Below are positions 29,440 through 37,190 of a stretch of 39,442 nucleotides of DNA, piece after piece. The notes below the pieces were generated by a model. It made no database searches. It was not told the DNA's origin and saw only the letters and a list, made by a program, of their open reading frames with translations. The DNA is from a virus: IMG/VR virus record IMGVR_UViG_3300033149_006091, positions 1-39,442 of that record. The stretch is one strand, 5' to 3'. Position 1 is the stretch's first letter, and each line of letters starts with the position of its first letter. Both the position numbers and the translations under genes were made by a program.

Positions 29440-31011
29440 ATGAGCAAAAAAAAGCAAAAAATCGAAAAAACCACCACAATTCGTGGATTGGAAGAAGAAT
29501 TTGTTCCTCATTCTCCAAGTTGGGGAATTGCTAAAGGTATTTTTACTTCTGAACCGGGAACAAACATAGAAACCCTGTATAATGTTGTTGAGCATGTCCC
29601 AGAAGTTTTGGGTTGTATAAACGCAGTAATTGAAGATATTATGGCAGATGGGTGGAGATTTGAAGGAAGCAAAAGTGCCATAAAAAATGCAAAAAGATTT
29701 CAATTAAAATCCAAATTCTATAAAATTCTTACAAATGCAATTTTTGATTTAATAATCACTGGAAATGCTTATATCTTGAAATTACAGGTAGATGAAGACA
29801 AACTAAAAGAAGTGATAGTTACTTTAAGAAAAAATCTATTAAAAAATTTTGCCATAAATCCGAAAGATTTGGATGTTAAAGAGAATGCTGTTTTTGAATT
29901 AATCGACCAAGACTTTAAAATTCCAAATGATTTACAATTATTGAAGGCTTCTACTATGAAAATTAATTTTGATGAGACTGGAGAAATTAAATCTTATGTT
30001 CAAAATGTTGGAGGAAATATTAGAACTTATCGTCCGAAAGATATTATTCATTTAAGTTTATTGAATGTAGGGGGGCAACCTTATGGATTGTCTAATCTTG
30101 AACCAGCTCTTTCTGATATTGGAACTTTAATCTTTGCTAAAGAATATGTCGGGAAATATTTTGAAAATGATGGTATTCCTTATTTTATGTTCAATTTGCC
30201 GGAGGCATCTCCCGACGATAGAAACTATAAAGCTCTTAAAGATGGCTTAAAAGAATTAAAGAAAAAAGAAAACAAATTCAGGACTATGGTTACTACTGGG
30301 AAAGTGGAAGTTAATGAGATTAAAAGATTTGACAAAGATATGGAGTTTGCTAAATTAATTCAGCATTTCACTCAAATAATCTTAATGGCTTTGGGAGTTC
30401 CTGCTCACAGAGTTAATTATACAATAGATGTTAAGCAAACTCCTGCTCAACAAATAGGAAAAATAGAAACCGGCTATTACAAGAAAATTGCATTTATTCA
30501 GAAAAATTTAGAAGAAACTTTAAATCGTGAATTATGGGACGCCTTCCATGTAGAGATGAAATTCAAAAGAGGATACAAAATAGATGAAATGAGAGAGGCC
30601 CAAATAATTCAAATTTTATCCCAAACCGGAGCAATTACTTTAGAAGAAGCAAGAGAAAGAATTGGAATGGAGCCTGAACTCCCAAAGGGAAATTCATTAA
30701 AATCTATCGGAGACGATAAAGCAATCAACGAAAAAAAAGACAAAAAACAAGAGCAAGGAGTAGAAGAACTTCCAGATAATTTAGATAATAAATTAAAATC
30801 TTTTGACGAGGTGGAAGTAGATTTTGAAAGATTAAAATTATTGGTTGAGAGAGTTATGCCATTTGATAATGCTAATATTCTCTATTATGAAACCCCAGAA
30901 GAATATATAATTTTATGGCATGATGGAAAATGGAAATACAAAGCGAGAGTTCCTAAATCAGAAGATTTTTTCAGAGAAAATTTATCTTATGCTACGAGGA
31001 TAAAGGTATAA
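29440..31011 (+). CDS. Portal protein
   Basis: 523 aa. It forms the dodecameric channel at the head vertex. HK97/SPP1-type features: ETLYNVVEHVPEVLGCINAV (44-63), FDLIITGNAYILKLQ (102-116), DIIHLSLLNVGGQPYGLSNL (about 201-220), the stem and clip region (KYFENDGIPYFMFNLP), and VNYTIDVKQTPAQQIGKIET (about 327-346). The C-terminal 80 residues after PELPKGNS are acidic then beta-rich (VDFERLKLLVERVMPFDNAN) and are not part of the usual portal core. The gene is displaced: it follows the tail genes instead of the terminase. TAATG overlap with the next gene. Confidence 0.88.
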   Translation: MSKKKQKIEKTTTIRGLEEEFVPHSPSWGIAKGIFTSEPGTNIETLYNVVEHVPEVLGCINAVIEDIMADGWRFEGSKSAIKNAKRFQLKSKFYKILTNAIFDLIITGNAYILKLQVDEDKLKEVIVTLRKNLLKNFAINPKDLDVKENAVFELIDQDFKIPNDLQLLKASTMKINFDETGEIKSYVQNVGGNIRTYRPKDIIHLSLLNVGGQPYGLSNLEPALSDIGTLIFAKEYVGKYFENDGIPYFMFNLPEASPDDRNYKALKDGLKELKKKENKFRTMVTTGKVEVNEIKRFDKDMEFAKLIQHFTQIILMALGVPAHRVNYTIDVKQTPAQQIGKIETGYYKKIAFIQKNLEETLNRELWDAFHVEMKFKRGYKIDEMREAQIIQILSQTGAITLEEARERIGMEPELPKGNSLKSIGDDKAINEKKDKKQEQGVEELPDNLDNKLKSFDEVEVDFERLKLLVERVMPFDNANILYYETPEEYIILWHDGKWKYKARVPKSEDFFRENLSYATRIKV

Positions 31012-31373
31012 TGGTATTCACAGACGCTGGAAGGACAGAAATAAGAAATTGGTTAGCTGGGACTTCAGCTACTGCTCCAAGCAAGATGTTATGGGGCACA
31101 ACATCCGAAACTTCAAGCGTAACTGACACTCAAATGACTGGATTAGTTCATACAGATGACTTTGTAAATGTAGGAACAAGCGTCGCCAGACAAGTAGAAT
31201 ATGAAGGGATGGTCCTTTCAATAGAGGCAACAGGTTCGTCGATTAGACAAATCGGAATCGGAACAGAAACAACAGGCACAGCAGGAACAATCTACATAAA
31301 AGAAGATATATCTCCAATAACTAAAACAGACCAATTTGATTTACAAACATTCATAATCGCGGAGGTAGAATAA
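31011..31373 (+). CDS. Small virion protein, fibre-proximal, 120 aa
   Basis: Begins MVFTDAGRTEIRNWLAGTSA, a pattern seen at the start of small tail or fibre-attachment proteins. It continues as a beta-rich domain (RQVEYEGMVLSIEATGSSIR, QIGIGTETTG). No enzyme motif. It shares the TAATG overlap pattern with the portal and with the next fibre gene. The family is not identified with certainty. Confidence 0.6.
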   Translation: MVFTDAGRTEIRNWLAGTSATAPSKMLWGTTSETSSVTDTQMTGLVHTDDFVNVGTSVARQVEYEGMVLSIEATGSSIRQIGIGTETTGTAGTIYIKEDISPITKTDQFDLQTFIIAEVE

Positions 31374-31840
31374 TGGCATTACCATATACTTTCACAAATG
31401 GAACCGTAGCAGATGCGGATGAAGTTAATTCTAATTTTGATGCTGTAAATAGTCTTGGGATTTATGGAGGGGGGCTATATTATTCAAGTTCAATATCATA
31501 TAATGTAAATACCTATGTTCCAGTAAATGGAATTTCTGTTCCCCACGCTACTGAAGATTACATGAAAATAGTTGTTCCCGTTTCAGGAGTCTTAAAAAAT
31601 TTTTATGTAGATGTTATAACAAATAGTTTAGATGGAACCATGAGTTTTACAATAAGAAAGAATGGAGTAAATACTGATTTAGAAGTTACATATTCATCAA
31701 GTGAGACTGGTGTAAAATCTGATACGTCTAATACAGTTTCAGTAAGTGCAGGAGATGTTCTTTCAATAAGAATTAATACAGGAGGCTCAACTTCTGGAAG
31801 TGCAAGCAAAATAAATTGGGGGCTTCAAATAATAAAATAA
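31373..31840 (+). CDS. Tail-fibre-like protein, 155 aa
   Basis: Starts MALPYTFTNGTVADADEVNS followed by NFDAV, the 'a..VNsNFd' opening typical of tail-fibre subunits. The remainder is a jelly-roll-like beta domain (VSGVLKNFYVDVIT, GTMSFTIRKNGVNT, AGDVLSIRINTGG). It probably contributes to host attachment. The stop is directly followed by the next fibre gene. Confidence 0.68.
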   Translation: MALPYTFTNGTVADADEVNSNFDAVNSLGIYGGGLYYSSSISYNVNTYVPVNGISVPHATEDYMKIVVPVSGVLKNFYVDVITNSLDGTMSFTIRKNGVNTDLEVTYSSSETGVKSDTSNTVSVSAGDVLSIRINTGGSTSGSASKINWGLQIIK

Positions 31841-31841
31841 A

Positions 31842-32228
31842 ATGGCAAGTGAAGGAGAATTCCCAAAATCTGATGGTGATGTATTGTATGCAAGTGAAGT
31901 GAATACTCTTCATAATTTAGCTCATGCCCGGTCTCATGCTATAGACAGTCCAGATGACCATACATCAACAATTACAGAAAATCATTTGATAGATGCTGAT
32001 GCAAATGGTTTGCCTGATGATAGTGGATTAAGTGTCAGTGATGTTTCAGATGCAGTTTCTAAAAAACATGCTCAAAACACTGATACTGCTCTTGGCTCTG
32101 GTTGTGTTGCGGCAGACCATGGGACAGCATCAGTTGACCAAGTAATAAATGTTTGTTATGGAACAGGAGACCCGCCAGACGCAAGCACAACAACAGAGGG
32201 CGCTCTCTTTATAAAATACACAGCTTAA
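31842..32228 (+). CDS. Tail-fibre-like protein, 128 aa
   Basis: The N-terminus (GDVLYASEVNTLHNLAHARS) resembles the fibre opening of the preceding gene. The middle HAIDSPDDHTSTITENHLID is a fibre-type linker. The C-terminal ending GTGDPPDASTTTEGALFIKY is typical of trimer tips. No catalytic residues. Likely part of a hetero-fibre or an assembly factor. Confidence 0.62.
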   Translation: MASEGEFPKSDGDVLYASEVNTLHNLAHARSHAIDSPDDHTSTITENHLIDADANGLPDDSGLSVSDVSDAVSKKHAQNTDTALGSGCVAADHGTASVDQVINVCYGTGDPPDASTTTEGALFIKYTA

Positions 32229-32231
32229 AAT

Positions 32232-33005
32232 ATGGCAATTATTGATAATTTAATCTCTTACTGGAAATTAGATGAAACTTCTGGGACAGTTTTAGATGCT
32301 CATGGCTCAAATAATGGAACAAATCACGGGGCAACTCCAAATGTTTCAGGAAAGATTAACACTGCTTATTCTTTTGATGGGAGTGATGATTATATTGAAC
32401 TTTCAGAAATTCCTTTTACTGGAAGTGGGAATTTTTCTATTTTTGCGTGGATAAAAACATCTGATAGCGGAAATAGAATAACTATAATTAATTTTGGAAC
32501 TACTGGAATTAGCTATAATCAAGAGCTATATTTATACAAAGGAACAGATGATAAATTGCATTTTGATTTAAGAAATGTTCCTGGTCCTATATCTGCGGAA
32601 ACAATTAATGATAATTCTTGGCATCATGTTGGAGTTACAAATACTGGAGGAACAATACAGCTATGGGTAGATGGCTCACCAAGTGGAAGTTCGATGAGTA
32701 TGTCCCCAAATATAACTTCCGGAGACCAATCAATAGGGGTTGCCGAAGCAACCTCGTATCCAAGTGCTTATTGGAGTGGAGAAATAGATGAAGTAGGGAT
32801 TTGGACAAGAGCTTTATCATCTGATGAGATTACAGAACTTTATAATAATGGAAATGGATTAGCTTATCCTTTTACAAACATGAAAATAAACATCGGTGAT
32901 GCTTGGAAAGATGTTGTCGGCATGAAAATAAATATAGGCGGAGCATGGAAAGATGTTGAAAGTGTAAAGATAAATGTTGGTGGTGCATGGAAAACGGTTT
33001 ATTAA
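32232..33005 (+). CDS. LamG/concanavalin-like adhesin with C-terminal repeats
   Basis: 257 aa. LISYWKLDETSGTVLDAHGS (7-26), AYSFDGSDDYIEL (45-57), SIFAWIKTSD, WHHVGVT and GEIDEVGIWTRALSSDEITE (about 187-206) form a complete laminin-G/LamG3 jellyroll, a glycan-binding fold. The last 40 residues are three near-identical units of 12-14 residues (MKINIGDAWKDV, MKINIGGAWKDV, VKINVGGAWKTV). It is probably a receptor-binding tip. The unit repeats may mediate trimer packing or vary by recombination. Confidence 0.8.
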   Translation: MAIIDNLISYWKLDETSGTVLDAHGSNNGTNHGATPNVSGKINTAYSFDGSDDYIELSEIPFTGSGNFSIFAWIKTSDSGNRITIINFGTTGISYNQELYLYKGTDDKLHFDLRNVPGPISAETINDNSWHHVGVTNTGGTIQLWVDGSPSGSSMSMSPNITSGDQSIGVAEATSYPSAYWSGEIDEVGIWTRALSSDEITELYNNGNGLAYPFTNMKINIGDAWKDVVGMKINIGGAWKDVESVKINVGGAWKTVY

Positions 33006-33030
33006 AAGTCTAATTAAGAATTTAATAAAA

Positions 33031-33486
33031 ATGCTAAAAAAACTTTGGAAAAAATTCATAGCAAAACAATATGAATATTGGTTTACAGAGCTTGAGCCAA
33101 AAAACTATGGATTTATAGGATATAATGAAGTTAATTATTTATTAAAACCATTGACTCAGAACCTATTTATTTCAGATTTATACTTTAAAACTACATCCAA
33201 AGAAGAAGCTAAGAAATTTAGCGAAACAACAAGGTTAATCTATCGTGAGTGGAAAAGAGAAAAATTTGATTGTGACAATTTCAGTTTTGCTTTGATGGGA
33301 TATTGGAATGAAAGTCTTGGCAATTTTGCCTTCGGCATTGCTTGGAGCAAAAGTCACGCATTTAATATAATGATTGACCATAAAAAACAGATTTGGATAG
33401 TTGAACCTCAAACAAACAGATTTTACAAATTAGAAAATATTAAAAAAAATAAATTATATTGGCCATTGAGACTCATTTTAATATGA
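33031..33486 (+). CDS. Possible cysteine peptidase, candidate endolysin
   Basis: 151 aa. REKFDCDNFSFALMGYWNES (about 75-94), AWSKSHAFNIMID (about 104-116) and WIVEPQTNRFY (about 122-132) give a Cys, a His and a polar residue spaced as in papain-like or transglutaminase-like folds. Similar DCD(N/D)F...HA.N...EPQT proteins exist in other phages. The basic N-terminus (MLKKLWKKFIAKQ) has no signal peptide. The following two genes look like holin-type membrane proteins, so a lysis enzyme that cuts the archaeal surface layer is plausible. The catalytic assignment is unproven. The ATG at 33031 is chosen; upstream codons in frame overlap the LamG gene. Confidence 0.55.
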   Translation: MLKKLWKKFIAKQYEYWFTELEPKNYGFIGYNEVNYLLKPLTQNLFISDLYFKTTSKEEAKKFSETTRLIYREWKREKFDCDNFSFALMGYWNESLGNFAFGIAWSKSHAFNIMIDHKKQIWIVEPQTNRFYKLENIKKNKLYWPLRLILI

Positions 33487-33659
33487 AAGACGATACATTT
33501 GTAAGAATAACCAATAAAGATATATATAACAAATTAATAGAAATAGAAGAACATGTGATAAAAACAAACGGAAAAGTGAAACTTAATAGATGGATTGCCA
33601 CAACTGCCTTAACTATCGGCCTAACACTCGCATTCTTAATAATTAAATTTGGAGTGTAA
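33483..33659 (+). CDS. XhlA-like membrane protein, lysis accessory candidate
   Basis: 58 aa. A short N-terminal coiled coil (TNKDIYNKLIEIEEHVIKTN, 10-29) and one C-terminal transmembrane segment (ATTALTIGLTLAFLIIKFGV). This is the plan of the phage haemolysin/XhlA family, which works with a holin. It overlaps the peptidase-like gene by four bases. Confidence 0.7.
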   Translation: MKDDTFVRITNKDIYNKLIEIEEHVIKTNGKVKLNRWIATTALTIGLTLAFLIIKFGV

Positions 33660-33660
33660 A

Positions 33661-33816
33661 ATGAGATACGATTGGAAAAAGACCTTAAAAAAGGCTCTAA
33701 TTGCAGTGGGAGAAGTGATAATCGCAGGATTGATTGTTTATTTGACAGACAATCAATTATATTTAGTGATTGTGCCAGTATTAGAAGCCTTACGAAATTG
33801 GTTAAAACATAGATAA
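33661..33816 (+). CDS. Holin-like small membrane protein, 51 aa
   Basis: Two short hydrophobic helices (KKALIAVGEVIIAGLIVYL, 9-27, and LYLVIVPVLEAL) with a basic tail NWLKHR, a form common to small phage holins that perforate the membrane. Starts two bases after the XhlA-like gene. Its TAA overlaps the next gene's ATG (TAATG). Position in a peptidase/XhlA/holin string supports a lysis role. Confidence 0.65.
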   Translation: MRYDWKKTLKKALIAVGEVIIAGLIVYLTDNQLYLVIVPVLEALRNWLKHR

Positions 33817-33962
33817 TGCTCTCAAATCCAAGACCTGAAAACGAAATAGAAAACATCCAACACGATGATAGCTCAGACTGCAAAAGAATTCTAATGAAAG
33901 GCAGAACCACTTCTGGAGAATATGTCACTGTTTTATTAAATGATAATGGGTCTTTCAAATGA
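33816..33962 (+). CDS. Fibre N-terminal-domain paralogue, 48 aa
   Basis: MLSNPRPENEIENIQHDDSS and the ending GRTTSGEYVTVLLNDNGSFK resemble residues about 10-50 of the next protein (DIKNIEHDDDAE and GKTTSGTYTSLLLNDDGSIK). It is a stand-alone copy of the fibre's N-terminal module, perhaps a capping or chaperone piece, or a remnant of duplication. TAATG and ATGA overlaps on both sides keep it in the operon. Confidence 0.65.
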   Translation: MLSNPRPENEIENIQHDDSSDCKRILMKGRTTSGEYVTVLLNDNGSFK

Positions 33963-35797
33963 GTTTAGCAAAGAAAAAAGCAGTTCAGGATATTAAGAAT
34001 ATAGAACACGATGATGATGCAGAAGCACTCCGTGGACTATTAATAGGAAAAACTACGAGTGGAACTTATACTTCACTACTTTTAAATGACGATGGTTCTA
34101 TAAAAATTGAAGAAATTTTATCTCATTCTGATTTATCAGATATGCCTGATACTTCTGGGACTAACTCAGACCATGACACAAGATATTTAAAATTAGACCA
34201 AACAACTCCTCAGACAATCATAAATGGGGTTCCTTTATTAGATGAAACTCCAAATGGAAATGCAGATATTAAATCATTTGTCAATAAAGAATATGTTGAT
34301 TTGGCTGTAACTTCTCTTGGAGCGAGTTATTATATGTATGATGAAGATGATGCTACTGGATATAAAACCTGTTATTTAGACCCATCAAGTGATGCAGAAA
34401 CATATATAGAAGTTGCTGATTTAAGTGATAATGATTACATAGGCGGATGGATTTCTGCAACAGGCGAAGCTCCGACTAAATTATTAAAAGGAGTTTATGA
34501 CTGGTATATCACATTAGAAAAAATCACAGGAACAAAGGATTTAAGAGTTTATTGGAAATTAATAGAAAGAAAATCAGATAATTCCGAAGTAGAAATCGCG
34601 ACAAGTTCAGTTTCAAATAAGATAGACGGAAAATCAACTTATTTAGTTCCTTTGCAGTTAGATTCAGATTATTTGCCAGATTTTGGCAGCAGGATTGTCG
34701 GAAAATTATATGCTGATGTTTCAGGCTCTGGAAATGCTCCAACTGTCAAAGTATATTATCAAGGGGATACAAGTTCAAGATGGGAAATTCCTGCAAGTTC
34801 AGAGATTTTTCAAAATATTTTTTTAAAAATAGACGGCTCAAATGCAAATCAAGCTGTAGATATTAATCCTTACAACATATTAGCGAATACAGGTGTTTTC
34901 ACTAAATTAAATGTTGTTAATGTTGACAGCAATTTATTTCCATTATTAGACAATACTTATGGATTGGGAAATCCCTCAAACAGATGGGATTATTTTTATT
35001 CTAATAAGATAGATATAGAAAGCATTTCACATCTTAGGGGACTTTCTTATTTTTATAGTAATGTTAGAATTATGTATGATAATATTTATTTGAAATTTGG
35101 TAGTGCAGGAGATGGAGGAATAACTTATGATGGTTCAAATTTTATTATAAATCCTGCTCTTGTTGGTTCTGGAGGAGTTATTATAGAGAATAATCTTGGA
35201 GTAAGAAATGACCCATCTTTTTCAATTTGGAATGGTTATAACCTTCACTCTATGATGAAATGGACATCTGGAAGTTGGAAAAGTTCAATGGTCGGAGAAT
35301 TATTTCTTGACCCAACATCAAATCAAGCAACACAGGGTGTCCAATCTGCTGTTGCAGGAGTTATAAGATATGATAGCGACTATGATATAACATCTACGGA
35401 GGAAATAAGTTTAAGTGGAATATCCGGATTACTCTCAATGAACAGGGTTGCGAGTGGAAATGTTGATAGTGTGGCTGCGGTTATAGGTTGGTTTGATGGA
35501 GATAACACAAAATTCACCGGAACTGTAACAAACATCACACTATTCAGGGGGATTATAAAAAACACTAACGCTGTAACTCCAACAAACTTTTATGGATTGT
35601 ATTTACCAGATATAAGTGATGGAACAAACAATTATGCAATCTACACAAATTCAGGAGAGATAAGATTTGGTGATATTGTGAATTTTGCAGGAACAATGGG
35701 AAACTCTACAAAAGACCCGACGACAGATGCTCCTGCAGACTGGGTAGAAATAAAAATTTCAGGAACAACTTATTATATTCCTGCTTATACAGCATAA
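33959..35797 (+). CDS. Long tail fibre/spike protein
   Basis: 612 aa, the largest fibre. The N-terminal attachment module resembles the preceding gene, followed by HDTRYLKLDQTTPQTIINGV (about 72-91), a collar-like repeat found in phage fibres, then beta-rich domains. These include NTYGLGNPSNRWDYFYSNKI, the glycosyl-hydrolase-like 'W.n.Y' of fibre shafts, and a C-terminal ADWVEIKISGTTYYIPAYTA tip. Probably the main receptor-binding fibre. No endosialidase or peptidase motif could be identified. Confidence 0.78.
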   Translation: MSLAKKKAVQDIKNIEHDDDAEALRGLLIGKTTSGTYTSLLLNDDGSIKIEEILSHSDLSDMPDTSGTNSDHDTRYLKLDQTTPQTIINGVPLLDETPNGNADIKSFVNKEYVDLAVTSLGASYYMYDEDDATGYKTCYLDPSSDAETYIEVADLSDNDYIGGWISATGEAPTKLLKGVYDWYITLEKITGTKDLRVYWKLIERKSDNSEVEIATSSVSNKIDGKSTYLVPLQLDSDYLPDFGSRIVGKLYADVSGSGNAPTVKVYYQGDTSSRWEIPASSEIFQNIFLKIDGSNANQAVDINPYNILANTGVFTKLNVVNVDSNLFPLLDNTYGLGNPSNRWDYFYSNKIDIESISHLRGLSYFYSNVRIMYDNIYLKFGSAGDGGITYDGSNFIINPALVGSGGVIIENNLGVRNDPSFSIWNGYNLHSMMKWTSGSWKSSMVGELFLDPTSNQATQGVQSAVAGVIRYDSDYDITSTEEISLSGISGLLSMNRVASGNVDSVAAVIGWFDGDNTKFTGTVTNITLFRGIIKNTNAVTPTNFYGLYLPDISDGTNNYAIYTNSGEIRFGDIVNFAGTMGNSTKDPTTDAPADWVEIKISGTTYYIPAYTA

Positions 35798-35805
35798 AAC
35801 ATAAA

Positions 35806-35815
35806 ATATATAAAC
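35806..35815 (+). promoter_or_regulatory. TATA box before 35836
   Basis: ATATATAAAC centred about 26 bases before the ATG. No ribosome binding site intervenes. This gives a leaderless transcript separate from the fibre genes. Confidence 0.55.
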
Positions 35816-35835
35816 CACAAACCATTTATAATATT

Positions 35836-36048
35836 ATGAAAATCGTAATTGAAACCTTGTCAGAAAAAGACGCTCAAATAACAGAAGCGTTTAATAAATT
35901 ATTCAATGACACTCCAGAGAATGTTTTAAAGCGGTTTATTATTGATACTGAAAGGAGATATAGGGAGATTATGGCGAAAAAAACAATTTTGCCTGAAAAT
36001 CTTTTAAAGAATCCACCACCTGAAAAAACCTTTCCGCCCAATCAATAA
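35836..36048 (+). CDS. Hypothetical 70-aa protein
   Basis: Begins MKIVIETLSEKDAQITEAFN and contains a helix-turn-helix-free helical core, with a proline-rich tail (ILPENLLKNPPPEKTFPPNQ). Not recognised. The leaderless start fits the TATA box 26 bases upstream. Possibly an early regulator or host-takeover protein, but there is no direct evidence. Confidence 0.6.
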   Translation: MKIVIETLSEKDAQITEAFNKLFNDTPENVLKRFIIDTERRYREIMAKKTILPENLLKNPPPEKTFPPNQ

Positions 36049-36059
36049 AATTTAAATAA
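36047..36059 (+). promoter_or_regulatory. TATA box before 36080
   Basis: AAAATTTAAATAA, centred about 26 bases before the ATG at 36080. The same geometry as the promoter at 35806, so two leaderless mini-units follow each other. Confidence 0.5.
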
Positions 36060-36079
36060 TAGTATTATTAATAAGTAAT

Positions 36080-36256
36080 ATGAAAATTGATGAATTGTCT
36101 GATAAAGAATTGCATAAAATCGGATATAATCTTTATGAAAGAAGAGAACAAATTTTAGCAGAATTAAATCAAATTAATCAAAATATCCTTCTTATTCGCG
36201 CTGAACAACAAAAAAGATTACAAAAAACTCAAACTAAATTAAAGGAGGAAAAATGA
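36080..36256 (+). CDS. Hypothetical 58-aa coiled-coil protein
   Basis: MKIDELSDKELHKIGYNLYE and a glutamine-rich helix (LNQINQNILLIRAEQQ). Not recognised. Probably a helical hairpin. The leaderless start fits a TATA box 26 bases upstream. Its last bases form the AAAGGAGG ribosome binding site of the next gene, and the two coding regions overlap by four bases. Confidence 0.6.
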   Translation: MKIDELSDKELHKIGYNLYERREQILAELNQINQNILLIRAEQQKRLQKTQTKLKEEK

Positions 36257-36774
36257 AAAAAAAGTTAGAGACGACTTCTCTAATTCTTCTAATAGCTTTA
36301 TTAGTGATTTCTATTTATGGGATTTCCAAGATACCAACGGCCAGTGAGATAGCCAAACAGATACAAATCCCAAAAACAGAAATTCCAGAATTCCCAGAAT
36401 TTGATTATACTCAAATTAATCAGTTATGGGATAAAGTATACGAAGACGACATCGCCGAGTTAGAAAACGAGGCAATTCAAGTAACAACAAATAAGATAAC
36501 CAAACAAGATATAAAAGATTTCTTAGAAGAAAACATAGATAACTTCGAAACTCTTAAAAGCTGGAAAATAGATAATGATGAAACAGAAGCGACCATCATC
36601 AATCTCGGATTAGATGATGAAGATAACAGAAAAGTCATAGTAAATACAGAAATAGATGTTAGATATACTCTCTCTGAAGGACAAGCTACGACTTATAAAG
36701 ATATAATTTATGTAAGTTCGGTAGTTACATCTGACGCTGGGGAATTAGAGGCAGAAATAAATTTTTCTTTTTAA
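36253..36774 (+). CDS. Membrane-anchored extracytoplasmic protein, 173 aa
   Basis: Residues 8-26 (TSLILLIALLVISIYGISK) form a single N-terminal membrane segment with a positive MKKK start, so the rest is exported. The exposed part begins with a proline-spaced stalk (PKTEIPEFPEFDYTQ) and folds as a mixed domain (EATIINLGLDDEDNRKVIVN). Not recognised. It could be a surface protein altering virus exclusion or adhesion, or a late lysis factor. The strong AAAGGAGGAAAAATG leader and T-tract end frame a well-expressed gene. Confidence 0.68.
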   Translation: MKKKLETTSLILLIALLVISIYGISKIPTASEIAKQIQIPKTEIPEFPEFDYTQINQLWDKVYEDDIAELENEAIQVTTNKITKQDIKDFLEENIDNFETLKSWKIDNDETEATIINLGLDDEDNRKVIVNTEIDVRYTLSEGQATTYKDIIYVSSVVTSDAGELEAEINFSF

Positions 36775-36783
36775 TTTTTTTTT
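36775..36783 (+). terminator. T-tract terminator
   Basis: Nine consecutive T just after the stop of the membrane-anchored gene, following another T-rich stretch. A likely archaeal U-tract terminator with partial readthrough into the zinc-finger gene at 36787. Confidence 0.5.
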
Positions 36784-36786
36784 AAA

Positions 36787-36981
36787 ATGATATGTCCAAA
36801 ATGTGAAAAAGATAGGGAATATTTCAAGGAAGGAAAATGTATTTGCTGTTATAGAGCAGAAAGAGATGCAAGAGAAGAGAATGGAAATTGGAAAAAACAA
36901 ACCTATCTTTTTTCTAATAAAGGGATTGAAATCCCCTCAAAAACAGGGCATATTGACGAAAATTTGTGGATGAGAATATAG
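36787..36981 (+). CDS. Zinc-finger protein, 64 aa
   Basis: CPKCEKD at residues 3-9 and CICCYRAE near 19-26 give four cysteines for one zinc site. The rest is charged, ending GHIDENLWMRI. It may be a nucleic-acid adaptor. Its stop codon TAG shares its last base with the first base of the structured RNA candidate at 36981. The gene therefore could be the leader of that transcript. Confidence 0.6.
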   Translation: MICPKCEKDREYFKEGKCICCYRAERDAREENGNWKKQTYLFSNKGIEIPSKTGHIDENLWMRI

Positions 36982-37190
36982 GAACGAGAGTGAATACACG
37001 AGACTGGCTATGACCGTTGATGGGAGTATGTCTCTCCCTTAACAAAAGCAAGTGACGGCGGTTCAGGGTCTCGTAAGGTGCAATCTGCAATTGTGGATTG
37101 TGTCTTTTAAGTTGTTGAAAGAGAAAAATCAAATGTGTGCTTTAAGTGGGAGAAGAGTAAGGCTTAATGTTTGCTCAACAATCTCGTTCC
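36981..37190 (+). ncRNA. Candidate structured RNA 1, about 210 nt
   Basis: G+C counted by hand is about 43% (about 51% in the first 100 nt) in an AT-rich genome, with no coding signal. Closing helix: GGAACGAGA (36981-36989) with TCTCGTTCC (37182-37190), 9 bp. Inside: ACGAGAC/GTCTCGT (36998-37004 with 37068-37074); TGACCG with CGG-TCA across one bulge (37011-37016 with 37059-37065); hairpin GGGAG/CTCCC (37022-37026, 37034-37038); GCAATC/GATTGT (37080-37085, 37096-37101); TTGTTGA/TCAACAA (37112-37118, 37175-37181), abutting the closing helix; and TTAAGT/GCTTAA (37142-37147, 37162-37167). It matches no RNA class I know (not RNase P, SRP, tRNA or group I). Function unknown. Confidence 0.7.

Noticed and set aside
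36981-37190. Group I intron or RNase P RNA as identity of RNA 1
   Set aside because: A fragment GGTTCAGGGTCTCG faintly recalls group I P7 and GGCTTAA recalls RNase P P4, but the pairing partners of either class are absent.
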